From contig NZ_SRRP01000002.1 in the NCBI RefSeq assembly GCF_004785935.1, forward strand, positions 267,616 through 331,615: a DNA stretch of 64,000 bases, written 5' to 3'. The DNA comes from Streptococcus rubneri (GTDB lineage: Bacteria > Bacillota > Bacilli > Lactobacillales > Streptococcaceae). The position numbers were made by a program, and so were the translations under genes. Below the pieces are notes generated by a model. That model saw nothing but the letters and a program-made list of their open reading frames with translations. It was not told where the DNA came from and did not search any database. Shown one piece after another: positions 32,149 to 42,707 of this stretch (its first letter is position 1; every line of letters begins with the position of its first letter).

Positions 32149-34185
32149 ATGACAAAAAACTTATTAGTAGAACTAGGACTTGAAGAGTTGCCAGCCTACG
32201 TTGTCACACCAAGTGAAAAACAACTGGGTGAGAAAATGGCAGCCTTCTTGGATGACAACCGTCTTTCATACGAAAGCATTCAAACCTTCTCAACTCCCCG
32301 TCGTTTGGCCGTCCGTGTACTTGGCTTGGCTGATCAACAAACAGATTTGACTGAAGATTTTAAAGGACCTTCTAAAAAAATCGCCTTGGACGCAGATGGA
32401 AACTTCTCAAAAGCAGCCCAAGGATTTGTTCGTGGGAAGGGCTTGACCGTTGACGATATCGAATTCCGTGAAGTCAAAGGGGAAGAGTACGTTTACGTGA
32501 CGAAACACGAAGCTGGAAAACCTGCCAAAGAAGTTTTGGCTGGCATCCCAGAAGTGCTTGCTTCATTGACTTTCCCTGTCAGCATGCACTGGGCTAACAA
32601 CAGCTTTGAATACATTCGCCCTGTTCACACCTTAATCGTCCTTTTGGGAGATGAAGCGCTTAAACTAGACTTCTTGGATATTCAATCAGGTCGTGTGAGC
32701 CGTGGCCACCGTTTCCTCGGTCACGAAGTGGAAATCACCAATGCAGACTCTTATGAAGAAGACCTTCGTACGGTTTACGTGATTGCCGACAGCAAAGAGC
32801 GTGAAAACATGATTCGTGAGCAAATCAAGGCTATCGAAGCAGAACAAGGTGTTCAAGTCCAAATCGAAGAAGGACTTCTAAACGAAGTCTTGAACTTGGT
32901 GGAATACCCAACTGCCTTTATGGGAAGTTTTGACACCAAATATTTGGATGTTCCAGAAGAAGTATTGGTGACCTCAATGGAAACGCACCAACGTTACTTT
33001 GTCGTACGTGACCTTGATGGTCAGCTGAAACCAAACTTCATTTCTGTCCGGAATGGGAACGCTGAGCACTTGGAAAATGTCGTTCGAGGAAATGAGAAGG
33101 TCTTGGTGGCACGTCTCGAAGATGGTGAATTCTTCTGGCGTGAAGACCAAAAACTTAAGATTGAAGACCTCGTGGCTAAATTGGCACACGTGACCTTCCA
33201 TGAAAAGATTGGTTCACTCTCTGAACACATGGCCCGTGCTGGTGTCATTGCCGCGTCATTGGCTGAGCAAGCTGGTTTGACTGCCGAAGAAACGGCAGCC
33301 GTAGCGCGTGCAGCTGAAATCTACAAATTTGACCTCTTGACGGGTATGGTCGGAGAGTTCGATGAATTGCAAGGAATCATGGGTGAAAAATACGCTCTCC
33401 TTGCTGGTGAGGATGCTGCGGTTGCGACAGCTATCCGTGAGCATTACCTTCCTGATGCAGCAGACGGAGCTCTTCCTGAAACCAAGGTTGGTGCAGTGCT
33501 AGCTCTTGCAGATAAATTGGATACCCTTCTTTCCTTCTTCTCTGTCGGTTTGATTCCGTCTGGTTCCAATGACCCTTATGCGCTTCGCCGTGCAACGCAA
33601 GGGATTGTTCGTATCTTGGATGCCTTTGGTTGGTACATCCCGATGGATGAGTTAATCGACAGCCTTTACGGACTTTCATTTGATAGCCTTTCTTATGACA
33701 ATCAAGCAGAAGTGCTCAACTTCATCAAGGCGCGTGTGGACAAGATGATGGGATGTACACCAAAAGATATCAAAGAAGCTGTTCTTGCCGGTTCAAACTT
33801 TGTCGTAGCAGATATGCTGGAAGCAGCTGAAGCTCTTTCAGAAGCTGCTAAGACGGATGGTTACAAGGCAGCTGTTGAGTCACTCTCACGTGCCTTCAAC
33901 TTGGCAGAAAAAGCAGATGCTTCAGTAGCAGTCGATGCTAGTCTCTTTGAAAATGATCAAGAAAAGGCACTTGCTAAGGCGATTGAAGAATTAGAATTGA
34001 CTGGTTCAGCTAGTGATAAATTGGCACAGCTCTTTGCTCTTAGTCCAGTCATCGATGCCTTCTTTGACAATACCATGGTGATGGCTGAAGATGAGGCTGT
34101 TAAGAATAACCGTTTGGCCCTGCTTGCAGGTCTTGTGTCTAAAGCTAATGCTGTTGCAGCCTTTAATCAATTGAATACAAAATAA
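32149..34185 (+). CDS. glyS: Glycyl-tRNA synthetase beta subunit
   Basis: A 678-residue beta chain of bacterial GlyRS, which supplies the tRNA-binding domains. It starts [19 protein letters not shown], the usual N-terminus, and contains [31 protein letters not shown], the GHRFLGH motif and an HD-like domain ([27 protein letters not shown] in overlapping order). The C-terminal anticodon-binding region ends FNQLNTK. The ATG at 32149 follows TTCGGAGAAAAAAC. A longer frame reaching 26 codons upstream lies in the structured spacer and does not resemble the family. It is co-transcribed with glyQ. Confidence 0.96.
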   Translation: MTKNLLVELGLEELPAYVVTPSEKQLGEKMAAFLDDNRLSYESIQTFSTPRRLAVRVLGLADQQTDLTEDFKGPSKKIALDADGNFSKAAQGFVRGKGLTVDDIEFREVKGEEYVYVTKHEAGKPAKEVLAGIPEVLASLTFPVSMHWANNSFEYIRPVHTLIVLLGDEALKLDFLDIQSGRVSRGHRFLGHEVEITNADSYEEDLRTVYVIADSKERENMIREQIKAIEAEQGVQVQIEEGLLNEVLNLVEYPTAFMGSFDTKYLDVPEEVLVTSMETHQRYFVVRDLDGQLKPNFISVRNGNAEHLENVVRGNEKVLVARLEDGEFFWREDQKLKIEDLVAKLAHVTFHEKIGSLSEHMARAGVIAASLAEQAGLTAEETAAVARAAEIYKFDLLTGMVGEFDELQGIMGEKYALLAGEDAAVATAIREHYLPDAADGALPETKVGAVLALADKLDTLLSFFSVGLIPSGSNDPYALRRATQGIVRILDAFGWYIPMDELIDSLYGLSFDSLSYDNQAEVLNFIKARVDKMMGCTPKDIKEAVLAGSNFVVADMLEAAEALSEAAKTDGYKAAVESLSRAFNLAEKADASVAVDASLFENDQEKALAKAIEELELTGSASDKLAQLFALSPVIDAFFDNTMVMAEDEAVKNNRLALLAGLVSKANAVAAFNQLNTK

Positions 34186-34218
34186 GTACCTGATGGCAGG
34201 TAGAAAGTAGGTCTGATT

Positions 34219-34476
34219 ATGACACCTGAAAAAATTGCTCGGATCAATGAGCTTGCTAAAAAGAAAAAAACAGAAGGTTTGACTCCAGAAGAAGCAGTGG
34301 AACAAGCAAAACTTCGTGAAGAATATATTGAGGGTTACCGTCGCTCAGTTCGTCACCACATCGAAGGAATTAAAGTGGTTGACGAAGAAGGTAACGATGT
34401 GACGCCTGAAAAACTTCGTCAAGTCCAACGAGAAAAAGGCTTGCATGGCCGTAGCCTTGATGATCCCAATTCATAA
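34219..34476 (+). CDS. DUF896 family protein (YnzC-like)
   Basis: An 85-residue, highly charged helical protein of the DUF896/UPF0291 family. It starts [51 protein letters not shown] (overlapping order) and ends [10 protein letters not shown]. The B. subtilis relatives include a small protein encoded in an SOS-regulated operon, but the molecular role is unknown. It lies 33 bases after glyS on the same strand and is followed by a terminator, so it ends the glyQ operon, as it does in related streptococci. Confidence 0.9.
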   Translation: MTPEKIARINELAKKKKTEGLTPEEAVEQAKLREEYIEGYRRSVRHHIEGIKVVDEEGNDVTPEKLRQVQREKGLHGRSLDDPNS

Positions 34477-34487
34477 ATAGACAATAG

Positions 34488-34522
34488 AAAACTCGATCAG
34501 ATGTTGAACTGATCGAGTTTTC
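34488..34522. terminator. Bidirectional terminator after the DUF896 gene
   Basis: AAAACTCGATCAG-ATGTTGAA-CTGATCGAGTTTT stem with flanking T and A runs. It also faces the minus-strand gene at 34537-34719. Confidence 0.9.
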
Positions 34523-34536
34523 TTGTTCTATATGGG

Positions 34537-34719
34537 CTACTCTGAATCCTTATCTTTATTTTTGTAGTTTTTCCATTGATTTTTAAATATCCAAATGGAG
34601 ACGGCAAGAACGAAGGTTGCTGTCCAAAAAATCCAAGGAACAGGGGTGCGTAGGAAAAAGTAGACAGCAATTAGGTCGGCCAATAGCAGACCAAGGAGTA
34701 GGTATTTCTTATCTTTCAT
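34537..34719 (-). CDS. Small two-span membrane protein of unknown function
   Basis: A 60-residue protein with two hydrophobic stretches (about residues 6-22, LLLGLLLADLIAVYFFL, and 27-44, WIFWTATFVLAVSIWIF) and a charged C-terminal tail (KNQWKNYKNKDKDSE). I do not recognise a named family. No ribosome site precedes the ATG. Instead an extended -10 (TGATACAAT) ends six bases before it, so the message may be leaderless. It ends against the bidirectional terminator shared with glyS-DUF896. Confidence 0.6.
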   Translation of the reverse strand: MKDKKYLLLGLLLADLIAVYFFLRTPVPWIFWTATFVLAVSIWIFKNQWKNYKNKDKDSE

Positions 34720-34725
34720 GGAATT

Positions 34726-34734
34726 ATTGTATCA
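34726..34734 (-). promoter_or_regulatory. Extended -10 promoter of the 60-residue membrane protein gene
   Basis: Minus strand TGATACAAT, with TACAAT ending six bases before the start codon. The -35 is poor. Confidence 0.4.
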
Positions 34735-34853
34735 TAATTTGCTTCTCTAGGTCTATTGGTTGATAGGATGAGCTTTTAAAGAATAGGAACTTTTTATCCG
34801 AAAATGATGAGTGGATAGAGGAGAGAATCTCAAGTGCATCTTGGTCAGATTTG

Positions 34854-34862
34854 TGGTAAAAT
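34854..34862 (+). promoter_or_regulatory. Extended -10 promoter of rsmH-ftsL-pbpX-mraY
   Basis: TGGTAAAAT with TAAAAT at 34857-34862 and no clear -35 at 17 bp. The ATG at 34872 is nine bases further on, so the leader is absent or about three bases. Confidence 0.5.
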
Positions 34863-34871
34863 AGATAGGAT

Positions 34872-35822
34872 ATGAGTAAAGAATTTCATCATGTAACGGT
34901 CTTGCTCCATGAAACGATTGATATGCTGGATGTAAAGCCAGATGGAATCTATGTGGATGCCACTTTAGGTGGAGCTGGCCATAGCGAATATTTATTAAGT
35001 CAATTAAGTGAAAAAGGACATTTATATGCCTTTGACCAGGATCAGCATGCGATTGATAATGCGGAGAAACGATTAGCTCCTTATGTTGAAAAAGGCATGG
35101 TAACTTTCATCAAAGACAATTTCCGGAATCTTCAAGCGCGTCTCCAAGAATTGGGAGTCAGTGAAATTGATGGTATTTGTTATGACTTGGGAGTCTCTAG
35201 TCCTCAGTTAGATGAGCGGTCTCGTGGTTTTTCTTATAAAAAAGACGCTCCCCTTGACATGCGGATGAATCAAGAAGCTTCTTTAACGGCTTATGACGTA
35301 GTCAATAACTATGATTACCACGATTTAGTCCGAATCTTTTTCAAGTATGGGGAAGATAAATTCTCCAAACAAATTGCCAGGAAGATTGAACAAGCGCGTG
35401 CGGTGAAGCCAATTGAAACGACAACGGAATTGGCTGAAATCATCAAATCTGCTAAGCCAGCGAAAGAATTGAAGAAAAAAGGCCATCCAGCCAAACAGAT
35501 TTTTCAGGCTATTCGGATCGAAGTCAATGATGAATTGGGAGCGGCTGATGAATCAATCCAGCAGGCTATGGATTTATTGGCCGTTGGTGGTTGTATTTCA
35601 GTCATTACCTTTCATTCATTGGAAGATCGTTTGACCAAGCAACTATTTAAAGAGGCTTCTACAGTGGAAGTCCCTAAAGGCTTGCCCTTTATCCCAGATG
35701 ACTTAAAACCAAAGATGGAATTAGTCTCTCGAAAACCGATTCTTCCAAGTCAGGAAGAGTTAGAAAGTAATAATCGAGCGCACTCTGCGAAACTGAGGGT
35801 TGCTCGAAAAATTCATAAGTAA
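34872..35822 (+). CDS. rsmH: 16S rRNA (cytosine(1402)-N4)-methyltransferase RsmH
   Basis: A 316-residue SAM-dependent enzyme that makes m4Cm1402 in the 30S P site together with RsmI. The signature [13 protein letters not shown] opens the protein. The SAM motif is [16 protein letters not shown] (about residues 27-42), followed by [22 protein letters not shown] and the RGFSY-type loop, [13 protein letters not shown], and IRIEVNDEL. It ends [14 protein letters not shown]. First gene of the division and cell wall cluster. It overlaps nothing; ftsL begins 13 bases after the stop. Confidence 0.96.
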   Translation: MSKEFHHVTVLLHETIDMLDVKPDGIYVDATLGGAGHSEYLLSQLSEKGHLYAFDQDQHAIDNAEKRLAPYVEKGMVTFIKDNFRNLQARLQELGVSEIDGICYDLGVSSPQLDERSRGFSYKKDAPLDMRMNQEASLTAYDVVNNYDYHDLVRIFFKYGEDKFSKQIARKIEQARAVKPIETTTELAEIIKSAKPAKELKKKGHPAKQIFQAIRIEVNDELGAADESIQQAMDLLAVGGCISVITFHSLEDRLTKQLFKEASTVEVPKGLPFIPDDLKPKMELVSRKPILPSQEELESNNRAHSAKLRVARKIHK

Positions 35823-35835
35823 GAGGAAACAACGA

Positions 35836-36171
35836 ATGGCAGATCAACCATCACAATCCCGTAGTAATCAACTCCAAGAACGAATTCGTCGCTTTTCAAG
35901 AGTGGAAAAAGCATTTTATGGTTCTATTATCCTAACAGCGATTGTTCTGGCGGTTAGTATTATTTTTATGCAAACGCGGATTTTACAAGTTCAAAGTGAA
36001 TTAACCAACCTCAATACAGAATTAAAGACCAAAGAAACTGAGCTAGAGGATGTTCAACAGGAAGTCAATGAATTGACTCGCTACGAACGCTTGTCTAAGC
36101 TAGCTAGCTCACAAGGGATGTCCCTTCAAAAAGAAAATCGAAAAGTGGTGAGCACAAGTAGCGATGAATAA
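35836..36171 (+). CDS. ftsL: Cell division protein FtsL
   Basis: A 111-residue bitopic membrane protein. A basic cytoplasmic N-terminus (about 1-33) precedes a membrane segment (about 34-54, [20 protein letters not shown]) and an extracellular leucine-zipper-like coiled coil ([26 protein letters not shown] in overlapping order). FtsL with DivIB and DivIC activates septal wall synthesis by FtsW and PBP2x. The ATG at 35836 follows AAGAGGAAACAACG; an upstream in-frame ATG lies inside rsmH. The stop overlaps the pbpX start, so they are coupled. Confidence 0.92.
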   Translation: MADQPSQSRSNQLQERIRRFSRVEKAFYGSIILTAIVLAVSIIFMQTRILQVQSELTNLNTELKTKETELEDVQQEVNELTRYERLSKLASSQGMSLQKENRKVVSTSSDE

Positions 36172-38449
36172 AATGAAACAAAAGATCATTCGTTATTCTC
36201 TGAAAAAGAGAAGACTTCCTGATCAAAATCGCCGACAAGTCGCCAAGAATTTGAGTTTGCTTTCCATTGTCATCTTCTTGGTTTTCCTAATTAATTTTGC
36301 CATCATTATAGGAACGGATAGTAAATTTGGAAAGAATCTATCAGAGCTATCCCACCAGGTCCACCAAAAAACAGAAATCGTTCCAGCTAAGCGTGGAACG
36401 ATTTATGACCGGAATGGAGCAGTCATCGCCGAAGATGCGACGACCTATAATGTATATGCTGTCATTGATAAAACATACAAATCAGCCAAGGGTGAAATTC
36501 TTTATGTGAAAGAGAGTCAATACAACAAAGTAGCAGATATCTTTAACCGTTATTTGGGGATGGAAAAGGACTATGTCGTCCAGCAACTGTCTCAAAAGAA
36601 ACTGAATCAAGTTTCCTTTGGTGCGGCAGGAAATGATATTACCTATAGCAATATGGATGCTATCCGTAGCGAGCTAGAAGATGCCAAGATTAAAGGGGTT
36701 GATTTTACGACAAGTCCAAACCGGAGTTATAAAAATGGCACCTTCGCTTCTCAATTCATTGGCCAGGCTCAATTGATAGAGGACAAGGACGGAAATAAAA
36801 CCCTACAAGGGACGACGGGAATTGAAAAATCCTTGGATCGCATCTTGGGTGGTCAAGATGGAGTGGTGACCTATGAAAAGGATCGTAACGGAAATATTGT
36901 GCCGGGATCCGATAAGGTTGCGGTGAAGACCGAAGACGGAAAGGATGTATACACAACCCTATCTGCTGAGCTTCAAACCTATCTCGAAACGAGAATGGAT
37001 GTTTTCCAAGAAAAGGTAAGGGGCAAATTTGTTAGTGCTACCTTAGTTAGTGCGAAAACAGGCGAAATTCTGGCTACGACGCAACGTCCAACCTATAATG
37101 CAGATACCAAAGATGGTTTGGATTTTAAAAACCTGAGAACTTGGAATACGATCCTTTACCAGGATCAATTCGAACCAGGATCGACCATGAAGGTGATGAC
37201 CCTAGCTTCTGCGATTGATAATGGAACCTTCCCGGCATACAATGAAGTTTATTATAACAACGAATTACATGTCAAAGATGCGACCATCAAAGACTGGGAA
37301 ATCAACATGGGCTTGACGGATGGACGCTATATGAACATTGCTCAGGGCTTTGCCTATTCTAGTAATATTGGGATGACCAAGCTAGAGCAGAAGATGGGAA
37401 ATAACGTCTGGATGAATTACCTCCACCGCTTCAAATTTGGTCTCCCTACCCGTTTTGGCATGGGCGATGAGAGTTTTGGAAGCCTTCCGGGTGATAACTA
37501 TGTTACTCAAGCTATGTCTGCCTTTGGACAAGGGATATCTGTCACCCAAACGCAGATGTTGCGAGCATTCTCTGCCATTGCCAATGATGGCGTGATGTTA
37601 GAACCTAAGTTTATCAGTGGAATTTATGATGCTAAAAATGATGCAGCTCGTAAATCCAAAAAAGAAGTTGTCGGAAATCCAGTGTCGGCATCAGCTGCCC
37701 AACAGACCCGTAATTATATGATTACGGTAGGGACAGATCCCCAATTTGGTACTCTCTACTCTTCGGAAGGTCCGATTATTCAAGTAGCTGGCCAAAATGT
37801 TGCTGTTAAATCGGGGACAGCCCAAATTGCGACGGCTAACGGGTATTTGGAAGGAGAAAATAACAATATCAACTCCATTGTAGTCATGACGCCTGCCGAG
37901 GATCCAGATTTTATCATGTATGTGACGGTTCAACAACCTGAGATCAGCTTTAGTCCGACCAGTTGGCAAGAACTTGTGAATCCCATTCTAGAAGATGCAG
38001 TTGCCTTGAAGGATGAGCTGAATTTAGTATCTGAAACCAAGGCTTTGGACGGTGTTTCCAAAGAGGAACTCTATAAAATGCCGTCAGCAGAATCTCTATC
38101 TAAAGAATTGAAGTTGAAACAAACTATCAGCCCAGGTGGCTTTGCAGATGAATTGCGTCGTAATTTGATCCAGCCTGTCATCCTAGGTACTGGAAAAAAT
38201 ATTAAAAAGATGTCTGTGTCAGTAGGTACCAAATTAAAAGAAAATCAACAAGTCCTCTTGCTGACGGATGACCTTGATACAGTGCCTGATATGTATGGAT
38301 GGACCAAGAAAAATGTTGATATCTTTGCTGGATGGACGGATATGGAAGTCACCTATAAGGGCAAAGGCTCTCATGTCATGAAGCAAAGTGTCAAAATGGA
38401 TACCTCTCTCAAGAAGACAAAGAAAATAACAATTACATTAGGAGACTGA
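36164..38449 (+). CDS. pbpX: Penicillin-binding protein 2X
   Basis: A 761-residue class B transpeptidase for septal peptidoglycan, partner of FtsW. It has a membrane anchor at about residues 29-50, a dimerisation domain starting [27 protein letters not shown], and a transpeptidase domain with Ser340 in GSTMK, SSN in FAYSSNIGM and KSGT in AVKSGTAQI. Two C-terminal PASTA-type domains are about 635-760. GSTMK and KSGTAQI are the intact, unaltered forms of motifs that change in many beta-lactam-resistant strains. The start ATG overlaps the ftsL stop; a second Met three codons later is an alternative. mraY begins one base after the stop. Confidence 0.96.
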   Translation: MNKMKQKIIRYSLKKRRLPDQNRRQVAKNLSLLSIVIFLVFLINFAIIIGTDSKFGKNLSELSHQVHQKTEIVPAKRGTIYDRNGAVIAEDATTYNVYAVIDKTYKSAKGEILYVKESQYNKVADIFNRYLGMEKDYVVQQLSQKKLNQVSFGAAGNDITYSNMDAIRSELEDAKIKGVDFTTSPNRSYKNGTFASQFIGQAQLIEDKDGNKTLQGTTGIEKSLDRILGGQDGVVTYEKDRNGNIVPGSDKVAVKTEDGKDVYTTLSAELQTYLETRMDVFQEKVRGKFVSATLVSAKTGEILATTQRPTYNADTKDGLDFKNLRTWNTILYQDQFEPGSTMKVMTLASAIDNGTFPAYNEVYYNNELHVKDATIKDWEINMGLTDGRYMNIAQGFAYSSNIGMTKLEQKMGNNVWMNYLHRFKFGLPTRFGMGDESFGSLPGDNYVTQAMSAFGQGISVTQTQMLRAFSAIANDGVMLEPKFISGIYDAKNDAARKSKKEVVGNPVSASAAQQTRNYMITVGTDPQFGTLYSSEGPIIQVAGQNVAVKSGTAQIATANGYLEGENNNINSIVVMTPAEDPDFIMYVTVQQPEISFSPTSWQELVNPILEDAVALKDELNLVSETKALDGVSKEELYKMPSAESLSKELKLKQTISPGGFADELRRNLIQPVILGTGKNIKKMSVSVGTKLKENQQVLLLTDDLDTVPDMYGWTKKNVDIFAGWTDMEVTYKGKGSHVMKQSVKMDTSLKKTKKITITLGD

Positions 38450-38450
38450 T

Positions 38451-39452
38451 ATGTTACTTGCTACCTTAGTAGTATCATTTATTCTAACGGTTATTGGTAT
38501 TCCTGCCTTTATCCGTTTCTATCAACGAGCCCATATTTCGGGTCAACAAATGCACGAAGATGTGAAGCAACACCAAGCTAAAGCAGGAACTCCTACCATG
38601 GGGGGAGTGGTCTTCTTGATCACTTCGGTTTTTGTCACTCTTGTCTTTAGCTTTTTAACAGGGAACTTTACGCGCCCTGTTCAATTGATCCTCTTTATTT
38701 TAGTCTTGTATGGAATCGTCGGTTTCTTGGATGACTTCTTAAAAGTTTTTCGTAAGATCAATGAAGGCTTGAATCCCAAGCAAAAATTAGCCCTGCAATT
38801 GGTGGGTGGAATCATTTTCTATCTCTTTTCTGAACGCCATGGAGGAGGTAGTCTTCTCAATGTCTTTGGTTGGGATCTTTATTTGGGGCATTTCTACATT
38901 GTCTTTGCCTTGTTTTGGTTGGTTGGTTTTTCAAATGCTGTCAACTTGACAGATGGAATTGATGGTTTGGCGAGTATTTCAGTGACCATCAGTTTGATTG
39001 CCTATTCTATCATCGCTGTCTGGCAAAGACGAACTGATATCCTCTTTGTGACCATCAGTATGATTGGTGCCCTCCTAGGCTTCTTCGTCTACAACCATAA
39101 GCCGGCCAAGATTTTCATGGGAGATGTTGGAAGCCTGGCCCTAGGTGGGATGCTTGCGACTCTATCCATGGCTCTCCATGCAGAGTGGACCTTGCTCTTG
39201 ATTGGGATTGTCTACGTCTTTGAGACTAGCTCGGTCATGCTCCAAGTGTCCTATTTCAAATGGACCAAGAAACGGACAGGAGAAGGGCGCCGGATCTTCC
39301 GCATGACGCCTTTCCATCACCATTTAGAATTGGGTGGTTTGTCTGGAAATGGAGAAAAATGGTCTGAGTGGAAGGTCGATGCCTTTCTTTGGAGTCTCGG
39401 TGCTGGGATGAGTGCCTTGACCCTCTTGATCTACTTTTTGATCAATTCATAA
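38451..39452 (+). CDS. mraY: Phospho-N-acetylmuramoyl-pentapeptide-transferase MraY
   Basis: A 333-residue polytopic enzyme that moves phospho-MurNAc-pentapeptide from UDP onto undecaprenyl phosphate, making lipid I. Motifs are [25 protein letters not shown] (the aspartate pair), [26 protein letters not shown] and [13 protein letters not shown]. About ten membrane segments are apparent. The ATG follows ATTAGGAGACTGAT and lies one base beyond the pbpX stop. It closes the rsmH-ftsL-pbpX-mraY operon, followed by a terminator. Confidence 0.97.
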   Translation: MLLATLVVSFILTVIGIPAFIRFYQRAHISGQQMHEDVKQHQAKAGTPTMGGVVFLITSVFVTLVFSFLTGNFTRPVQLILFILVLYGIVGFLDDFLKVFRKINEGLNPKQKLALQLVGGIIFYLFSERHGGGSLLNVFGWDLYLGHFYIVFALFWLVGFSNAVNLTDGIDGLASISVTISLIAYSIIAVWQRRTDILFVTISMIGALLGFFVYNHKPAKIFMGDVGSLALGGMLATLSMALHAEWTLLLIGIVYVFETSSVMLQVSYFKWTKKRTGEGRRIFRMTPFHHHLELGGLSGNGEKWSEWKVDAFLWSLGAGMSALTLLIYFLINS

Positions 39453-39467
39453 ATCATTGAAAATAAT

Positions 39468-39494
39468 AGGTTGGGATGCTATCTCAACCTTTTT
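39468..39494 (+). terminator. Terminator after mraY
   Basis: AGGTTGGGA-TGCTA-TCTCAACCT stem followed by TTTTTC. Confidence 0.88.
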
Positions 39495-39578
39495 CGCTGG
39501 CTAGGAATTGCTGTTCAAAAGAAGAGCGGTAAGAGAACTTTTCTGATATAATAATAGAGATGATGAAAGGATAAGAGA

Positions 39579-40922
39579 ATGAAATTTACAGATTTTAAGT
39601 TTAAGGACTATATCCAAGAGGCCTTAAAAGAGATTAATTTTATCGAAGCGACAGAAGTTCAAGAAAAACTCATCCCGATTGTTTTAGCAGGTCGAGATTT
39701 GGTCGGTGAATCCAAAACAGGATCAGGGAAGACCCATACCTTCCTCTTGCCAATTTTTCAAACCTTAAATGAGGATAGTAGCAATGTCGAAGTGGTGATT
39801 ACAGCGCCTAGTCGGGAGTTGGCCACACAGATTTACCAAGCGGCTCGTCAGATTGCTAGCCACTGTGAAAAGGAAATTCGGATTGCCAACTATGTTGGCG
39901 GAACTGATAAGGCTCGTCAGATTGATAAGCTTCAAGTGGCTCAACCACATATCGTGATTGGGACACCAGGACGCATCTATGATTTGGTTGCCTCTGGAGA
40001 TTTAGCCATTCATAAGGCCCATACCTTTGTGGTCGATGAGGCTGATATGACTCTTGATATGGGCTTTTTGACGACGGTAGATAAGATTGCATCCAGTCTT
40101 CCCAAACAACTCCAATTCTTGGTCTTCTCTGCTACGATTCCGCAAAAGTTGCAACCTTTCTTGAAGAAATACCTATCCAACCCTGTCATGGAGCAGATTA
40201 AAACCAAAACGGTGATCTCGGATACCATTGATAACTGGTTGGTATCGACAAAAGGGCGCGATAAGAATGAGCAAGTCTATCAACTAACCCAGGCTCTTCA
40301 ACCTTATCTGGCTATGATTTTTGTGAATACCAAGGACAGAGCGGATGACTTGCATGCTTATTTGGTAGAAAAGGGCCTTAAAGTCGCTAAAATCCATGGA
40401 GGGGTTCCTCCACGGGAGCGTAAGCGGATTATGAACCAAGTCAAAAACCTGGATTTTGAATATATCGTGGCAACTGACTTGGCAGCGCGTGGAATCGATA
40501 TTGAAGGGGTCAGTCATGTCATCAACGATGCCATTCCACAAGATTTGTCCTTCTTTGTCCACCGTGTTGGCCGGACTGGTCGGAATGGACTTCCTGGTAC
40601 AGCCATCACCCTTTATCAACCGAGTGATGACTCAGATATTCGGGAGCTTGAAAAATTAGGCATCCAGTTTGTACCGAAAGTCTTGAAGTCTGGAGCTATC
40701 GAAGATACCTACGACCGGGATCGCCGGGCTAATCGTGAAAAGCGCCTAGAAAAACTCGATATTGAGATGATTGGCTTGGTCAAGAAGAAAAAGAAAAAAA
40801 TCAAACCTGGCTACAAGAAAAAAATCAAATGGGCCGTGGACGAGAAACGTCGGAAAGCCAAGCGAGCTGAGAACCGCGCTCGCGGTCGGGCAGAAAGAAA
40901 GGCTAAACGCCAAACCTTTTAG
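39579..40922 (+). CDS. cshB: DEAD-box RNA helicase (CshB-like)
   Basis: A 447-residue ATP-dependent RNA helicase. Motif Q is FKDYIQEALKEINFIEATEVQEKLIP (overlapping order), motif I is SKTGSGKT, Ia PSRELATQ, Ib TPGR, II VVDEADMTL, III SAT, IV region IFVNTKDR, V ATDLAARGIDIEGV and VI HRVGRTGRNG. The C-terminal tail of about 70 residues is very basic (KKKKKKIKPGYKKKIKW, KAKRAENRARGRAERKAKRQ), probably for RNA binding. Such helicases act in cold adaptation, ribosome assembly or RNA decay. An extended -10 (TGATATAAT) ends at 39552. It is monocistronic. The cshB name is by similarity. Confidence 0.92.
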   Translation: MKFTDFKFKDYIQEALKEINFIEATEVQEKLIPIVLAGRDLVGESKTGSGKTHTFLLPIFQTLNEDSSNVEVVITAPSRELATQIYQAARQIASHCEKEIRIANYVGGTDKARQIDKLQVAQPHIVIGTPGRIYDLVASGDLAIHKAHTFVVDEADMTLDMGFLTTVDKIASSLPKQLQFLVFSATIPQKLQPFLKKYLSNPVMEQIKTKTVISDTIDNWLVSTKGRDKNEQVYQLTQALQPYLAMIFVNTKDRADDLHAYLVEKGLKVAKIHGGVPPRERKRIMNQVKNLDFEYIVATDLAARGIDIEGVSHVINDAIPQDLSFFVHRVGRTGRNGLPGTAITLYQPSDDSDIRELEKLGIQFVPKVLKSGAIEDTYDRDRRANREKRLEKLDIEMIGLVKKKKKKIKPGYKKKIKWAVDEKRRKAKRAENRARGRAERKAKRQTF

Positions 40923-40984
40923 TGATAAAGAAATTTAAAGATTTCCATAAAAATTAACTATTTGGTCGCTGATTTATTTTGTGA

Positions 40985-41012
40985 TAGACTATCTATAGAT
41001 AGTCTATTTTTT
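40985..41012 (+). terminator. Terminator after the DEAD-box helicase
   Basis: TAGACTATC-TATA-GATAGTCTA perfect stem followed by TTTTTTAC. Confidence 0.88.
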
Positions 41013-41106
41013 ACTCTTAGAGGAGATTGTTGCTTGCTAGCACATCATATCTTGAGCATGATTTACGAACAATCGGTAGCAAAACTCAGCATTCTAAGAG
41101 CAAATA

Positions 41107-41115
41107 TGATAGAAT
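41107..41115 (+). promoter_or_regulatory. Extended -10 promoter of the amino-acid ABC transporter
   Basis: TGATAGAAT with TAGAAT at 41110-41115, 30 bases upstream of the ATG. The -35 is weak. Confidence 0.45.
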
Positions 41116-41145
41116 GATTCATTAATGAGGGAGGAAGTAACGAAG

Positions 41146-41952
41146 ATGTTTACAACTACATATCTGGCGTCTGGTTGGTACGAAGAGTTTTTAAAATGGA
41201 TACCAGAAGGAGAAATCTTTAACCTACGCGTCGTTTTTGAAGCTATTCCCGGAATTTTAAAAGAGCTTCCAAATACGATTTTGTTAACCTTGGCAGGAGC
41301 CTTTTTTGGTTTATTGCTAGCCCTATTGTTTGCCATTGTCAAAATCAATCGGGTAAAAATCCTTTATCCTATTCAAGCCTTGTTTGTGAGTTTTTTAAGA
41401 GGGACACCGATTTTGGTCCAGTTGATGCTGACCTATTATGGAATCCCGCTCCTATTGAAGGCCATTAACCAACAATATGGGACAACCTTTAATATCAACG
41501 ATGTGCCGGCTCATTTATTTGTTATTGTGGCCTTTGCCTTTAATGAGGCAGCCTATGCCAGTGAGACCATTCGGGCAGCGATTTTATCTGTTGATGCGGG
41601 TGAAATTGAAGCGGCGAAGAGTCTCGGGATGACCAATACTCAAGTCTATCGACGGATTATCATTCCAAATGCAGCCGTGGTTGCAACACCGACCTTGATC
41701 AACTCTTTGATTGGTTTGACCAAGGGAACTTCTCTGGCCTTCTATGCTGGAGTTTTGGAAATTTTTGCCCAAGCCAAGATTATGTCGGGGAATGATAGCC
41801 GCTACTTTGAGCGCTTTATCTCTGTTTCATTGATTTATTGGGTCATTAATATTTTGATTGAACAATTGGGTCGCTGGATCGAACAGGTACTCGCTATCAA
41901 AGATCCACAAGTCGTAAGCCAAACCTTGCAAGAGGAGGAAAGAGCAGCATGA
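41146..41952 (+). CDS. Polar amino acid ABC transporter permease
   Basis: A 268-residue permease of the HisM/GlnP family with about five membrane segments. The His/Glu/Gln/Arg/opine permease signature is PNTILLTLAGAFFGLLLALLFAIVK (overlapping order). The EAA loop is EAAKSLGMTNTQVYRRIIIPNAAVVATP, which contacts the ATPase. It is most like cystine permeases of the TcyB/TcyL group, but the substrate is an inference and no substrate-binding protein gene is adjacent. The ATG at 41146 follows GAGGGAGGAAGTAACGAAG; an in-frame ATG at 41125 overlaps that ribosome site. It overlaps the ATPase gene by four bases. Confidence 0.9.
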   Translation: MFTTTYLASGWYEEFLKWIPEGEIFNLRVVFEAIPGILKELPNTILLTLAGAFFGLLLALLFAIVKINRVKILYPIQALFVSFLRGTPILVQLMLTYYGIPLLLKAINQQYGTTFNINDVPAHLFVIVAFAFNEAAYASETIRAAILSVDAGEIEAAKSLGMTNTQVYRRIIIPNAAVVATPTLINSLIGLTKGTSLAFYAGVLEIFAQAKIMSGNDSRYFERFISVSLIYWVINILIEQLGRWIEQVLAIKDPQVVSQTLQEEERAA

Positions 41953-42692
41953 TTCGGATTTCACAATTATCAAAATCCTTTTCCGGTCAAGTGGTCCTAG
42001 ACCATCTCGATTTGGAAATTCAAAAAGGGGAAGTTGTTGCCTTGATTGGTTCTTCTGGAGCTGGAAAATCAACCTTCTTGAGAAGCTTGAACTATTTAGA
42101 AGCTCCAGATAGTGGGAGTATTGAGATTAATGGGGAGAAGGTAGATTTTAAAACGATCAGTAAGGACGAAATCCTAACCCTTCGAAGAAAGTTAGCCATG
42201 GTCTTTCAACAATTCAATCTCTTCAGTCGCAAGACGGCTCTGGATAATGTTAAGGAAGGATTGGTAGTCGTTAAAGGCTTATCCGACCAGGAAGCAACCA
42301 AGATTGCCAAAGAAGAACTTGCAAAAGTCGGTTTGTCGGACCGCGAAACCCATTACCCTCGCCATTTATCAGGGGGACAGAAACAACGGGTGGCCTTGGC
42401 GCGGGCCCTAGCCATGAAGCCGGAAGTCCTCTTATTGGATGAACCAACCTCAGCTCTCGATCCAGAATTGGTCGGAGAGGTAGAAAAAGCCATCGCAGCA
42501 GCAGCACAAGCAGGGCAAACCATGATTTTGGTCAGTCATGACATGAGCTTTGTTTCCCAGGTGGCGGACAAGGTCTTGTTCCTTGATAAGGGAAAAATTA
42601 TTGAATCTGGGACTCCAGAAGAGATTATGAATGCTCCTAAAGAAGAGCGGACAAAAGAATTCTTTGCTAGTTACAAACGAACATTTGTTTGA
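41949..42692 (+). CDS. Polar amino acid ABC transporter ATP-binding protein
   Basis: A 247-residue ABC ATPase. Walker A is IGSSGAGKSTFLRSLNYLE, the Q-loop is MVFQQFNLF, the signature is HLSGGQKQRVALARALAM, Walker B is VLLLDEPTSALDPELV and the switch His is in LVSHDMSF. It is the energising partner of the preceding permease; the start overlaps the permease stop. Substrate specificity would come from a binding protein encoded elsewhere. A terminator follows. Confidence 0.95.
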   Translation: MIRISQLSKSFSGQVVLDHLDLEIQKGEVVALIGSSGAGKSTFLRSLNYLEAPDSGSIEINGEKVDFKTISKDEILTLRRKLAMVFQQFNLFSRKTALDNVKEGLVVVKGLSDQEATKIAKEELAKVGLSDRETHYPRHLSGGQKQRVALARALAMKPEVLLLDEPTSALDPELVGEVEKAIAAAAQAGQTMILVSHDMSFVSQVADKVLFLDKGKIIESGTPEEIMNAPKEERTKEFFASYKRTFV

Positions 42693-42707
42693 TATAATAT
42701 ATAAGAG

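Noticed and set aside
36164-38449. Mosaic, resistance-type pbpX
   Set aside because: The active-site motifs GSTMK and KSGTAQI are unaltered and the gene shows no evident break in character; nothing suggests a resistance mosaic.
41101-41145. A start at ATG 41125 for the ABC permease
   Set aside because: It overlaps the GAGGGAGGAAG ribosome site that serves ATG 41146.
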